In this document: positions 15,778 through 24,603 of the stretch, one piece after another | Layout of the letters: each line of letters starts with the position of its first letter | Position numbering within the stretch: the stretch's first letter is position 1 | Assembly: GCF_019931215.1 (NCBI RefSeq) | Contig: NZ_JAIOUB010000002.1 | Coordinates: 620,001 to 684,000, forward strand | From: Alcanivorax limicola | GTDB taxonomy: Bacteria > Pseudomonadota > Gammaproteobacteria > Pseudomonadales > Alcanivoracaceae | Direction of reading: 5' to 3' | Length of the DNA stretch: 64,000 bases | The notes under the pieces: generated by a model | The model's input: the letters and a program-made list of their open reading frames with translations, nothing else | Databases searched by the model: none | What the model was told of the DNA's origin: nothing | Translations under genes and position numbers: made by a program

Positions 15778-16473
15778 TCAGTGCCCGGGTGGCAAGCCGA
15801 ACAGGCGTCTCAAATACGGCATCTGTTCTTCCAGCTGAAAGGTCACGTCGCGGGTCAGCATGTCCAGCAGAACGATGGCGTTCGTCGCGGCCTCCGCGCC
15901 ATCAATATCGCGCAGCCGGCGGGCAAAGCTGCGATTGATCTCGCGCAGATTTGTGTAAGCCTCTTCCATGCTCGAAAGATCGACTCGGGTCTCGGGGTTG
16001 GTTTCCCTTTGCAGGTAGCTGTGCATCAGAAAGACAGAGGCTGCACGAAAGAATGTCTCGGATTCTGTTGCCAGTGGCAGATGAAAAAGCCCCATGGGTC
16101 TCAGTGGCAGCATGTAGGGGCATTTGCTCAGGGCACATACGAGGCCGAACAGCGCGCCCAGCGCACGCTGCAGAGAGGTATCCATCACATAGGTACGCTG
16201 CGGTGTCTGCACATCCAGATGAATGCTCTCGAAAGAATCTCCCAACGGCGCCAGTGAGAAAACATATGCCACGTTGCGGGCAACCGGGCAGTCCGGGGTT
16301 GTGCCTGGATCAAGGGGGCAATGACTGCATTGCTGGTGCTCGAGGCGGGCCCAGCGGGGAGTCTGGAACGCTGTCGGGATATGGATCTCCCCGGTGTCTT
16401 CATCCAGATAAAGCGGGATGCGCGTCAGTGCGCCGGTCTTTCCCGTGATGCGATATTCAAAGTCCGGTTTCAC
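15778..16473 (-). CDS. Unknown protein with CxxC-type motif, coupled to a histidine kinase
   Basis: A 231-residue soluble protein I do not recognise. Near the N-terminus 'EHQQCSHCPLDPGTTPDCPVARN' places Cys49, Cys52 and Cys62 with His46 and His51, a plausible metal or redox site. The middle is hydrophobic ('LGALFGLVCALSKCPYMLPLRPMGLFHLP') and the C-terminal half is helical with many Leu and Arg. The ATG at 16473 overlaps the kinase stop as ATGA, so it is made with the PAS kinase and the response regulator. It may be a sensory accessory or output protein for that pathway; this is inference from the operon. Confidence 0.8.
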   Translation of the reverse strand: MKPDFEYRITGKTGALTRIPLYLDEDTGEIHIPTAFQTPRWARLEHQQCSHCPLDPGTTPDCPVARNVAYVFSLAPLGDSFESIHLDVQTPQRTYVMDTSLQRALGALFGLVCALSKCPYMLPLRPMGLFHLPLATESETFFRAASVFLMHSYLQRETNPETRVDLSSMEEAYTNLREINRSFARRLRDIDGAEAATNAIVLLDMLTRDVTFQLEEQMPYLRRLFGLPPGH

Positions 16474-17948
16474 GGCGCCAGCTCTTGCGGTGCTGTCGCC
16501 GGTGTCTCGGCCGGTTTGGCCAGAGGCAGCTGTATCAGGAATGCGGTGCCTACACCCGGTTTGCTTGCAACGGAAATATTGCCATTGTGTCGTTTGACGA
16601 TATCCTGGCTGATCGCCAGGCCGAGACCGGAGCCCTTGCCGACACTTTTGGTGGTGAAGAAGGGTTCGAAGATATTCTCGAGTATGTCGGGTTCAATGCC
16701 GGGGCCGTTGTCGGTTACCTTGATCGAGAAATGGTCGTTTACGACGCGGGTGGCGATGGTGATGCGGCCTTGCCCTTGCAGGGCTTGCGCCGCATTGACC
16801 ACGAGATTGACCAGGACCTGGGAGAGTTGGGTTTCTGATCCCATGACCTGTGTTTCTGTGTCATCAAACTGGCGGACCACCTCAATGCCATGGCGCGTTT
16901 CGTGCCGCGCCAGATTCAGTGCGCTTTCAATACATTTGTGTACGTCGGTCGGCGCGAATGCATCTTTCCCTTCATGGGAAAAGCATTTCAGGTCGGTAAT
17001 GATCTTCTTGATGCGCTCAATGCCGTCATTGGTTTCGCGGGTCAGGCAGGGCGTATCATCCAGAAGATAAGCCAGCTCCTTTTCATGCAGTTCTGGCCGG
17101 GTCTCCTGCAGTTTTCTGGTCAGCGCCTCTGCGCCCAGCAGCTCTCGCGACACCTTTACCGCAAGCAGAAGAGGCTCGATATTTTCATCCAGACGGCGGA
17201 TGTTGTTGGAGACAAACGCCAGAGGTGTATTGATTTCATGTGCGATGCCGGCAGAGATAACGCCGAGGGACGCCATCTTTTCTGAGTGAAGCAGCATGTT
17301 TTCAACCTTGCTGATGGCCTCCTCTTTCTTCCGGACTTCACTGAGTAGCTGATTATTCAATTGCTTGATGGCGGTGATGTCGGTGCCGAAGTAGATATAG
17401 CCCCGGTCTACCTCCGAGAGATAGGACAGGGGAAAGACAAACGCATCGACCCAGTATGTTTTTCCGCTCCGGCTTCGGTTGCAGAGTTCGCCGTGCCAGA
17501 CTTTTTCTTCAGAAAGATTCTTCTGAATCTTGTCATCGTTGCCTTCGTCGGAGTTTTTGGTTCGCGTGATGCTTTGATGTTTGCCTATCAGGTCTTTCAG
17601 CTGATATTCGCTCAGCGCCAGAAACTTCTCGTTGGCATAGGTGATCTGACCATGTATGTCAGTGGTGAATACGCAGTACTCATCAATGATTCGGGCAAGC
17701 GGGCCGAGCGCCTGCTTGTTGATCCGGTACTCATCGGCGTTGGTTTCGATCAGCTTGAGGCGGTTGGCGAACGGGTTGGTGGTCAGCGATGAAAATTCGG
17801 CCAGACGGGCCTCGACATTCAGTGATGCGCGGTAGGTCTTGTAGAGCACAAGAATGACCACCAGCATGACAATGATGGACGTTGAGATGTAGAAAACCGA
17901 AACGTTTTCACTGTTAAAAGGCATTGCCAGTGCTTCGATAAGATCCAT
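16470..17948 (-). CDS. PAS-domain sensor histidine kinase
   Basis: A 492-residue membrane-anchored kinase. A single transmembrane helix spans about residues 18-36, a PAS domain about 82-198 ('YCVFTTDIHGQITYANEKF' and 'YIYFGTDITAIKQ'), a linker coiled coil follows, then the phospho-acceptor box 'GVISAGIAHEINTPL' with His237, an N box 'LVNLVVNAAQAL' and G boxes 'DNGPGIEPD' and 'GKGSGLGLAISQ'. The PAS domain shows no obvious heme Cys pair, so the signal is unknown. It lies 38 bases after the response regulator, and its stop overlaps the start of the Cys-motif protein. Confidence 0.92.
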   Translation of the reverse strand: MDLIEALAMPFNSENVSVFYISTSIIVMLVVILVLYKTYRASLNVEARLAEFSSLTTNPFANRLKLIETNADEYRINKQALGPLARIIDEYCVFTTDIHGQITYANEKFLALSEYQLKDLIGKHQSITRTKNSDEGNDDKIQKNLSEEKVWHGELCNRSRSGKTYWVDAFVFPLSYLSEVDRGYIYFGTDITAIKQLNNQLLSEVRKKEEAISKVENMLLHSEKMASLGVISAGIAHEINTPLAFVSNNIRRLDENIEPLLLAVKVSRELLGAEALTRKLQETRPELHEKELAYLLDDTPCLTRETNDGIERIKKIITDLKCFSHEGKDAFAPTDVHKCIESALNLARHETRHGIEVVRQFDDTETQVMGSETQLSQVLVNLVVNAAQALQGQGRITIATRVVNDHFSIKVTDNGPGIEPDILENIFEPFFTTKSVGKGSGLGLAISQDIVKRHNGNISVASKPGVGTAFLIQLPLAKPAETPATAPQELAP

Positions 17949-17986
17949 AGCCTTTCCCCTGTGTTACAGGTCAGCCTTCCAGGCTG

Positions 17987-18442
17987 TTACATGCCGCCCT
18001 TGATGCGGTCGAGCTCCTCCTGAAGGTCTTTTACCTTCAGTGCCAGCATACGGTTTTCAAGTAGTGTGTCGCGCATTCGCAAGCCTTCCTCCAGCCCTTC
18101 AATCAGCGCCTTGTCGTCCCAGGGTTTGGCGAAGAAACGGAAAGCGCCCGCGACATTGATGGCGGCCATCAGTGTTTCGATGCTGACTACGCCGGTCAGG
18201 ATGATGCGCACTGCATCAGGTTGCAGGATTTTCAGTTCTGACAGGAATGCCATGCCATCAATATTTGGCATGCTGTAGTCGCTGATGACCGCATCGAAGA
18301 TGCGTGTGCGTGCTCGCTTTAGCGCATCTTCGGCACAGGTGTAGGTTTCGAGCTCCCAGTTCTCCTTGTGGCGAAGGCTCCGCGCCAGGCTTTTCAGGAT
18401 ATTCTCTTCATCATCAACGATCATGATGGTGTAGGCGGTCAT
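17987..18442 (-). CDS. Response regulator, receiver plus short helical tail
   Basis: A 151-residue receiver-only protein. The receiver fills about 1-125 with phospho-acceptor Asp55 ('VISDYSMPNIDG'), an acidic patch at 10-12 and Lys106 in the 'FFAKPWDD' motif, typical of regulators whose output is cyclic-di-GMP phosphodiesterase or NtrC-like; here there is no such output domain. The C-terminal tail 'LKVKDLQEELDRIKGG' is a short coiled coil. The ATG at 18442 was chosen because GGAGCCC precedes it; a longer frame would add 37 residues without homology. It heads the operon with the PAS kinase and Cys-motif protein. Confidence 0.9.
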   Translation of the reverse strand: MTAYTIMIVDDEENILKSLARSLRHKENWELETYTCAEDALKRARTRIFDAVISDYSMPNIDGMAFLSELKILQPDAVRIILTGVVSIETLMAAINVAGAFRFFAKPWDDKALIEGLEEGLRMRDTLLENRMLALKVKDLQEELDRIKGGM

Positions 18443-18616
18443 GGCCGGGCTCCGTGGGTATAAGTTCTCTGACGCTGATCGGTTCCCCCTCACCGGATTA
18501 TTGTTTTTTTTCAGGTGTCGAGCCAAGCATTCAGAATACGAACAAAGTACCATTCACTCAGGTCTGACGCAATGCTCCTCAGCGCCCCTGCCGTATCTCT
18601 CGAACACGACCGTTGA

Positions 18617-18652
18617 GCACAAAAAACCCGCCATTCGGCGGGTTTTTTGTGC
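18617..18652 (-). terminator. Rho-independent terminator of pckA
   Basis: A 16-base perfect inverted repeat around a 4-base loop, with A6 and T6 at the two flanks, so it works in both directions. It lies 28 bases past the pckA stop and separates it from the response regulator operon. Confidence 0.9.
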
Positions 18653-18679
18653 TGTGTCGTCCCGCTGGGAGCAGGTCGA

Positions 18680-20224
18680 TCAGACTCCCGGACCGGCCTT
18701 GCGGATATCCTCAGAGACATCCGCGTACTTCTCGGCGAAGTTCTGATTAAACTGCTCGGCCAGATCTCGTGCCCGGGCCTCGTAGTTCTCCGGATTCTTC
18801 CAGGTGTTTTTCGGCACCAGCAGGTTGCTGTCCACGCCGGGCACCACTTTCGGGACGTCCAGGTTGATGATGTCCAGATGCTGGGTTTCTGCGTTGTCCA
18901 GTGCGCCGGAGAGAATCGCGTTGACGACGCCACGGGTGGTCGGGATGCTGAAACGATCCCCTTCACCGTAAGGGCCGCCGGTCCAGCCGGTGTTGACCAG
19001 ATAGACCTGAGAATCAAACTCATCTACGCGCTTCATCAGCAGCTCGGCATATTCACCGGCCCGGCGCGGGAAGAACGGCGCGCCGAAGCAGGTGGAGAAG
19101 GTGCTCTTGATGCCAGAGCCTGCGCCCATCTCGGTGGAGCCTACCAGCGCGGTGTAGCCGCTGAGGAAGTGATAGGCGGCCGCTTCACGGGACAGTTTGG
19201 ACACCGGCGGCAGCACGCCCGTCAGGTCGCACGTCAGGAAGATGATGTGTTTCGGTTCGCCGGCCTGGTTTTCGATGACGCGCTTGTCGACGTTCTCCAG
19301 CGGGTAAGCCGCTCGGGTGTTCTGGGTCAGGGACACGTCGGTGTAATCCGGAACGCGGGTTTCCGCATCCATTACCACGTTTTCCAGTACGGCACCGAAC
19401 TTGATCGCATCCCAGATTACCGGCTCGTTCTTCTGCGACAGATCGATGCACTTGGCGTAGCAGCCGCCTTCAATATTGAAGACAACGCCTTTGCCCCAAC
19501 CGTGCTCGTCATCGCCGATCAGGAAGCGATCCGGGTCCGCAGACAGGGTGGTCTTGCCGGTGCCGGACAGGCCGAAGAACAGGGCAACGCCGCCGTCTTC
19601 ACCCACGTTGGCAGAGCAGTGCATCGGCAGCACGTCTTTTTCCGGCAGCAGGAAGTTCTGCACGGCAAACATGGCCTTCTTCATTTCGCCAGCGTAACGC
19701 ATGCCGGCAATCAGCACCCGGCGCTGGGCGAACTGGAAAATGACGCAGCCGTCGGAGTTGGTGCCGTCACGTGCCGGGTCGCACTGGAAGTTGGCGGCGT
19801 GCAGGATTTCCCACTCGCCCTTGTTGCCCGGGTTGTACTGCTGCGGACGAATGAACAGCGTGTTGGCAAACAGATTGTGCCAGGCCGTCTGCGCGGTCAC
19901 TTTGACGGGGATGTAGTGATCAGACGCGGCACCGACATGCAGGTGCGACACGAATTGATCTTCGCCGGCTGCGAACGCGGCAACGCGCTCCCAGAGGGCA
20001 TCGAATTTGTCGGCATCGAAGGGGCGGTTAACCGGGCCCCAGTGGATCTTGGCGCTGGTGCTGGGCTCATCAACGATGAAGCGGTCCATCGGGGAGCGGC
20101 CAGTGCGGTGGCCGGTTTCACAGACCAGGGCGCCGTTGGCGGCCAGGCGGCCTTCATTACGCTGAATGGCCAGCTCGACGAGCTGCGCCGGGCTCAGGTC
20201 GTTGTAAACAGTTGCTTGGGTCAT
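18680..20224 (-). CDS. pckA: ATP-dependent phosphoenolpyruvate carboxykinase
   Basis: A 514-residue PEPCK that converts oxaloacetate and ATP to PEP, the entry to gluconeogenesis on acids or lipids. The kinase P-loop 'GLSGTGKTT' lies at residues 218-226, the preceding '[11 protein letters not shown]' carries the Mn ligands, and '[22 protein letters not shown]' is the kinase-2 and substrate region. The ATG at 20224 gives the family start; the longer frame adds 16 unconserved residues. It is separated by 299 bases from hslO, so it probably has its own promoter there, and is followed by a strong bidirectional terminator. Confidence 0.97.
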   Translation of the reverse strand: MTQATVYNDLSPAQLVELAIQRNEGRLAANGALVCETGHRTGRSPMDRFIVDEPSTSAKIHWGPVNRPFDADKFDALWERVAAFAAGEDQFVSHLHVGAASDHYIPVKVTAQTAWHNLFANTLFIRPQQYNPGNKGEWEILHAANFQCDPARDGTNSDGCVIFQFAQRRVLIAGMRYAGEMKKAMFAVQNFLLPEKDVLPMHCSANVGEDGGVALFFGLSGTGKTTLSADPDRFLIGDDEHGWGKGVVFNIEGGCYAKCIDLSQKNEPVIWDAIKFGAVLENVVMDAETRVPDYTDVSLTQNTRAAYPLENVDKRVIENQAGEPKHIIFLTCDLTGVLPPVSKLSREAAAYHFLSGYTALVGSTEMGAGSGIKSTFSTCFGAPFFPRRAGEYAELLMKRVDEFDSQVYLVNTGWTGGPYGEGDRFSIPTTRGVVNAILSGALDNAETQHLDIINLDVPKVVPGVDSNLLVPKNTWKNPENYEARARDLAEQFNQNFAEKYADVSEDIRKAGPGV

Positions 20225-20523
20225 GACTCTTCCTGGGCTTGTAGTCCTGGCTTTTGGCCGTAAACAGAACATCCGGGCATATCACAGGGCCCAGGTATTC
20301 TTTCGCATCGCGGGTGACGGTGCCGGTCCCGGGCGACAGGCGTGAAGTGGTGCATGAACGCCTGCCGCCAGACCTGTCGGGTCCGTACATACTCCGTAGA
20401 TACATAGAGCGCCGACAGGCGCGCGATTATGACAGAAAAGGATAGGGGGTGCCATGCGCCGGGCGGTGGACTGTTGCCGCCAGGCGCTATAGCTGCTGGC
20501 TATGGGGGGCTCCCCGAGTGGCG

Positions 20524-21402
20524 CTAGCTGGCGCTCTGGTGGGCCAACTCGGCCAGGTCCACGGCATCGAACAGCTCTTCACTGCCGCAGAAATCGCAGG
20601 TGACCCGGGCTTCGCCCTGCTCGCTGAGCAGCGCCTGGAGCTCTTCGCTCCCCAGTGACAGCAAGGTGCCGCGCACCTTCTCGCGTGAGCAGGTGCAGCC
20701 GAAACGCACGGTATCTGCCGGGGACAGAATGGGCGGCGCCTCGTGGAACAGGCGATGCAGCACGGTTTCCACCGGCAGGGTCAGCAGCTCTTCCATGGTC
20801 AGGGTGCCGGCCAGGGCGGTCACGGTCTCCCAGACGCGGGCATTGTGTTCGGCGGAGCCTGCGTGCTCCGGCAGCACCTGAATCAGCAGGCCTGCGGCAT
20901 GCCCGTTGCCGGCGGCGAGCCAGAGCCGCGTAGGCAACTGCTCCGACTGCGAGAAGTAGCCCTCCAGGCACCCGGCCAGGGTGTCGGATTCCATCGGCAC
21001 CAGGCCCTGATACTGATTGCCGCGCTCCGGCACGATGGTGATGGCCATGATGCCGTCGCCGAGCAGCGCCGGTAGCTGCGCCGTCATAGGCTGCTGCTCT
21101 GAATCCCCGGCGGTGAGACGCGTGCGGGCCAGGCCCCGGATCTGGCTGTCGTGGGTGCACTCGGCCAGCAGCAGGGTCAGGTCGCCCTGGCCCTGAGCTT
21201 GCAGGCTCAGGCGCCCTTCGAACTTGAGGGTGCCGCTGAGCAGTGTGGCGGCGGCCATGGCTTCGCCGAGCAGCGCTTCGATCACCAGCGGGTAGCTGCG
21301 GGCCTGCAGTGCCTGGGCCACACTGGTGTCGAGGCGCACTATCTCGCCACGAATGTCGCTGTCAGGAAACAGGAAGCGCTGACGCAGATCGGTTGTGCTC
21401 AT
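20524..21402 (-). CDS. hslO: Redox-regulated chaperone Hsp33
   Basis: A 292-residue Hsp33, an ATP-independent holdase activated by oxidation. The zinc/redox cysteines are visible: the CxC pair Cys236 and Cys238 and the CxxC pair Cys269 and Cys272 near the C-terminus. The N-terminal globular domain has the family 'GEIVRLDTSVAQAL' and 'GTLKFEGRLSLQAQGQGDLTLLLAECT' segments. It follows hslR in the same orientation (36-base gap), so it belongs to the yrfG-hslR-hslO stress operon. Confidence 0.95.
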   Translation of the reverse strand: MSTTDLRQRFLFPDSDIRGEIVRLDTSVAQALQARSYPLVIEALLGEAMAAATLLSGTLKFEGRLSLQAQGQGDLTLLLAECTHDSQIRGLARTRLTAGDSEQQPMTAQLPALLGDGIMAITIVPERGNQYQGLVPMESDTLAGCLEGYFSQSEQLPTRLWLAAGNGHAAGLLIQVLPEHAGSAEHNARVWETVTALAGTLTMEELLTLPVETVLHRLFHEAPPILSPADTVRFGCTCSREKVRGTLLSLGSEELQALLSEQGEARVTCDFCGSEELFDAVDLAELAHQSAS

Positions 21403-21438
21403 GGAAACCTCGGTGTCGGGGTAATGCGCTCATCAGGG

Positions 21439-21822
21439 CTATTGGCGGTCGCGGAAGCGCTGCAGATCACGACGTTCTTTCTTGCTGGGCCGGTGATCCG
21501 GGGCGACCTGGGTGCTGCGCTCGGCACTGCGTACTGCTGCTGCGGCCTCGCGGGCGGCAATACTGGCGTCGGTTTCCTGGTAAAGCAAGGCGGCAGCCGT
21601 GGCATTGCCCCGTTTTTCCGCGATACCGGTGACCGTCACGATGCGCACATCCAGGCCGATACGGACTTCCACTGTCATGCCGCACTTGACCAGCTTGCTC
21701 GGCTTGGCGCGCTGGCCTTCGATCTGCACCTTGCCGCCCTCCACGGCCTGTTGCGCCAGGCTGCGGGTCTTGAAGAAGCGGGCCGCCCAGAGCCATTTGT
21801 CGATCCGCACCGCCTCGCTCAT
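21439..21822 (-). CDS. hslR: Ribosome-associated heat-shock protein Hsp15
   Basis: A 127-residue S4-domain RNA-binding protein. The S4 signature 'VRIDKWLWAARFFKTRSLAQQAVEGGKVQIEGQRAKPS' occupies residues 4-41, followed by a basic C-terminal tail 'RPSKKERRDLQRFRDRQ'. Hsp15 binds free 50S subunits that still carry a nascent chain. The ATG at 21822 overlaps the stop of yrfG as ATGA, and hslO starts 36 bases further on, the E. coli order yrfG-hslR-hslO. Confidence 0.94.
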   Translation of the reverse strand: MSEAVRIDKWLWAARFFKTRSLAQQAVEGGKVQIEGQRAKPSKLVKCGMTVEVRIGLDVRIVTVTGIAEKRGNATAAALLYQETDASIAAREAAAAVRSAERSTQVAPDHRPSKKERRDLQRFRDRQ

Positions 21823-22484
21823 GAGGCGCGCGCCGGCATGACCTGGGCGAAATCACCGATGGCCGGGAAGGGGTCGGTGTGGGGTCTGGCGTCGGTGCTG
21901 GAATCCGGGTGCAGGATGCTCCACAGATGGCCGATGCCGTACTGCTGCGCAGAGGCCAGCACCGGCAGCGAGTCATCCACCAGCAGCGCGCGCGGCGCAT
22001 CGAAAGGGTGATGCTCGCGCAGGGTCTGCCAGAAGGCCTGTTCCTCCTTGGCGGCGCGATACTGATGGCTGGAGACCAGCGCGTCGAAGTAACGATCTAT
22101 ACCGGTGCGCTCCACCTTCAATGCCAGGGCGTCCGGGTGAGCATTGGTAACCATGATCACCTTGCGGCCGCTGGCGCGCAGGGACGCCAGAAAGTCCTCG
22201 GCGCCGTGCCGGTAACCGATGCGCTGGGCAACCCGGCGCTTGAGTGTGGCGATATCCAGGCCCAGTTCATCGGACCAGAAATCCAGGCAATACCAGTTCA
22301 GTGTGCCCTGGTGCCGTCCGATCCAGTCAGTCAACCGGGCGGTGGCCTCGCTATCAGTGAGCTGCTTTTGCAGGGCATACTGTTGCGGCACATAGATCTG
22401 CCAGAAATAGTTGTCGAAGGCGAGATCCAGCAGGGTGCCATCCATATCCAGTAATACTGTGTCGATGTCTTGCCACTTGATCAT
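21819..22484 (-). CDS. yrfG: GMP/IMP nucleotidase, HAD family (YrfG)
   Basis: A 221-residue HAD phosphatase. Motif I 'LLDMDGTLLDL' carries the nucleophile Asp13 and Asp15; motif II 'VIMVTNAHPDAL' and motif IV 'ALLVDDSLPVL' follow. E. coli YrfG dephosphorylates purine monophosphates including IMP and GMP; identity here rests on motifs and on position before hslR. It is divergent from nudE across a 71-base spacer that holds three direct 13-base repeats, so a shared promoter region may control both. Confidence 0.88.
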   Translation of the reverse strand: MIKWQDIDTVLLDMDGTLLDLAFDNYFWQIYVPQQYALQKQLTDSEATARLTDWIGRHQGTLNWYCLDFWSDELGLDIATLKRRVAQRIGYRHGAEDFLASLRASGRKVIMVTNAHPDALALKVERTGIDRYFDALVSSHQYRAAKEEQAFWQTLREHHPFDAPRALLVDDSLPVLASAQQYGIGHLWSILHPDSSTDARPHTDPFPAIGDFAQVMPARAS

Positions 22485-22508
22485 GGATCTACCGCGTTGC
22501 CTTGTCTT

Positions 22509-22543
22509 GTGAAAGTGTTTGGTGAAAGTGTCTGGTGAAAGTG
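22509..22543. repeat. Three direct repeats, 13-bp spacing
   Basis: The 9-mer GTGAAAGTG occurs at 22509, 22522 and 22535, exactly 13 bases apart, between yrfG and nudE. It overlaps the ribosome-binding zone of nudE. The exact repetition suggests a regulator site or recent duplication. Confidence 0.75.
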
Positions 22544-22555
22544 CAGGAGCACAGT

Positions 22556-23119
22556 ATGCAACAGAAACCGGAAATTCTCGAAACCCGCCTGGTGGCTAAA
22601 AGCCGGCTGTTCGGGATTGAAGAAATGAAGCTGCGCTTCAGCAACGGCGAGGAGCGGACCTATGAGCGCCTGCGCACGCCCCCCATTGCAGCGGTCATGA
22701 TGGTGCCGATGCTGGATGACGATACGGTGGTGCTGATCCGTGAATACGGCGCCGGTATGGAGTCGTATCAGTTGACCCTGCCCAAAGGCGCGCTGGATGA
22801 CGGCGAAGACTGGCACGATGCGGCGCACCGGGAGCTGCAGGAAGAGGCCGGGTATGGCGCCCGGCGACTGACGGAGCTCAAGCGCATGAGTCTCTCGCCG
22901 GGCTACATGGGCCACCGGATTCACGCCGTGCTGGCGGAGGAGCTGTATCCCTCCAGCCTGCCGGGGGATGAGCCCGAGCCATTGCAAGTGCTGACCTGGC
23001 GCCTGTCCGAGCTGGATGCGCTGCTGGCGCGGGACGATATGACGGAGGCCCGTGTGATTGCCGCCCTTTATATGGTGCGGGACATCATGGCCCGGCGCCG
23101 GGCAGGTGAGGCGCCATGA
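22556..23119 (+). CDS. nudE: ADP-compound hydrolase NudE
   Basis: A 187-residue Nudix hydrolase; the E. coli enzyme cleaves ADP-ribose, NADH and diadenosine polyphosphates. The Nudix box 'GALDDGEDWHDAAHRELQEEAGY' spans about residues 77-99 with the catalytic REx2EE pattern. The preceding 'TPPIAAVMMVPMLDDDTVVLIREY' strand is typical. I chose the ATG at 22556 because AGGAG lies 8 bases upstream; the longer frame begins within the repeat tract. Its stop overlaps the cysQ start (ATGA), so nudE and cysQ are translationally coupled, as in Pseudomonas. Confidence 0.94.
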   Translation: MQQKPEILETRLVAKSRLFGIEEMKLRFSNGEERTYERLRTPPIAAVMMVPMLDDDTVVLIREYGAGMESYQLTLPKGALDDGEDWHDAAHRELQEEAGYGARRLTELKRMSLSPGYMGHRIHAVLAEELYPSSLPGDEPEPLQVLTWRLSELDALLARDDMTEARVIAALYMVRDIMARRRAGEAP

Positions 23120-23943
23120 GCCTGCTGCGGGACAGGATGGCCCTGCTCGAGGCGGTGGTGACACTGGCGGGGCAGGCCGGTGAGGCAATACGGACCATTT
23201 ATGAGCGCGGCGACATCAGTGTCACACGCAAGGCCGATGACTCGCCGCTCACAGAAGCGGACATGGCCGCCCACCACCTTATTGACGCCGGGCTCAAGGC
23301 GTTGACGCCAGAGGTGCCGGTGCTGTCGGAGGAATCCGCAGCGGTGGACATCGCCGAGCGGTTGAGCTGGCCGCTGTTCTGGCTGGTGGACCCGTTGGAC
23401 GGCACGCAGGAATTTATCCGTCGCAACGGGGAGTTCACGGTCAATATTGCCTTGATCGAGGACGGGGTGCCTGTGATGGGGGTGGTGCAGGTGCCTGTCA
23501 CCGGGGAAGTATTTCTGGGTTTGAATACCGATAAGGTGACGGGAGCCTGGCATCAATCCGGGCATGTGCGTGACGCCATACGCGCCCGCTCCCCGGCGAG
23601 TCCGGTGACACTGGTTGCCAGTCGGCGCCACGGTGCGGGCGCCGTGGCGGCGCTGGAAGACGCGATTGAAGCGCGTATGGGGCCGGTGGCGCGCACCAGC
23701 ATGGGCTCGTCGCTCAAGTTGTGCCGGATCGCCCAGGGCCGGGCTGATATCTACCCGCGTCTGGCGCCAACGGCAGAGTGGGATACCGCTGCGGCCCATG
23801 CCATCGTCAAGGCGGCAGGGGGTGAGGTGCTGGGGCCGGATTTCCTGCCGCTGCGCTACCAGAAAGAGGACCTGTTGAATCCGCACTTTCTGGTGACGGG
23901 ATCAGAGCCTGAGCGATGGCGGTTTCTCAAGCCGTTATTGTGA
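23116..23943 (+). CDS. cysQ: 3'(2'),5'-bisphosphate nucleotidase CysQ
   Basis: A 275-residue lithium-sensitive phosphatase of the inositol-monophosphatase superfamily. The metal site is seen in 'VLSEESA' (Glu72-73) and the signature 'WLVDPLDGTQEF' at residues 89-100, with a second Asp in 'EWDTAAAHAIV'. CysQ removes 3'-phosphoadenosine-5'-phosphate from sulfate assimilation. The ATG overlaps the nudE stop by 4 bases. It is convergent with the small membrane protein. Confidence 0.96.
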   Translation: MSLLRDRMALLEAVVTLAGQAGEAIRTIYERGDISVTRKADDSPLTEADMAAHHLIDAGLKALTPEVPVLSEESAAVDIAERLSWPLFWLVDPLDGTQEFIRRNGEFTVNIALIEDGVPVMGVVQVPVTGEVFLGLNTDKVTGAWHQSGHVRDAIRARSPASPVTLVASRRHGAGAVAALEDAIEARMGPVARTSMGSSLKLCRIAQGRADIYPRLAPTAEWDTAAAHAIVKAAGGEVLGPDFLPLRYQKEDLLNPHFLVTGSEPERWRFLKPLL

Positions 23944-23966
23944 CCGGCCGCCAGGCATGTGTCCCT

Positions 23967-24260
23967 TCAGCGCTGGCTGAGGCCCTGCCGCAACAGGTCT
24001 TCCAGCTCCGCGCTCATCCAGTGCACCTGATCGACGGCGTGCAGGCTCAAGATGGCGATCAGGCAGATGCTGATGGTTGGAATCATGACATGGCTGACCA
24101 GCAGCGCGGAGAGTAACCCCTGCCGGAGGCGGCTTGCGGCCAGGCACAGCATCAGCAGCGCTGCCACGGCCGCACCTGCCAGCATGTACACGCCGCTATC
24201 GCCGGATGCCGCCAGAAAGTCCAATGGGAAAGAAAGGCCGGTAAACGTATTGTCCAGCAT
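23967..24260 (-). CDS. Small membrane protein, two transmembrane helices
   Basis: A 97-residue protein I do not recognise. Two hydrophobic segments, about residues 25-46 ('VYMLAGAAVAALLMLCLAAS') and 49-73 ('LLSALLVSHVMIPTISICLIAIL'), are separated by a short Arg-containing loop. GGGAG lies 9 bases before the ATG, which supports a real gene. The C-terminal tail is acidic and helical. It stands alone, convergent with cysQ. Confidence 0.55.
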   Translation of the reverse strand: MLDNTFTGLSFPLDFLAASGDSGVYMLAGAAVAALLMLCLAASRLRQGLLSALLVSHVMIPTISICLIAILSLHAVDQVHWMSAELEDLLRQGLSQR

Positions 24261-24603
24261 GCGTCATGCTCCCACCGCATGATGCATCTCTGCGCACCAC
24301 GGGTGATGTTTTTTCTTGTGCGGCATCTGTCTCGATGCCTTTGGCGGTGCCCCCTCGTGCACCACCCCCCACACGCATTCTGGCTGGTGCAGTGAGGCGG
24401 TGACGTGACTTGTGTCCCGAATTTCCCGATTGGCGTGATTTGCCGATCAGAAACGGAGTGTGCGGATCTGGCACTCTGGTGCTTCGAAGGGCCGGGTGAG
24501 CCGCGCGATTCATACTGTTTTTCATTTCTCCTGGCATGCCGTTGCGGAACTTTCATGCCTGCTCGCAGACAGTTATAGCTGACGATGCGAAGGTGGAGGT
24601 GAA
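24261..24603. other. Intergenic region, 343 bases
   Basis: Divergent spacer between the small membrane protein and the exported aspartic-protease-like gene. It should hold both promoters. I see no credible protein-coding frame, tRNA or strong hairpin; a short GC-poor stretch near 24560-24590 is a likely promoter area for the plus-strand gene. Confidence 0.5.

Noticed and set aside
18647..20263. A 538-codon plus-strand frame across pckA
   Set aside because: pckA has full family length and all motifs; the opposite frame shows no domain and starts in the terminator region.
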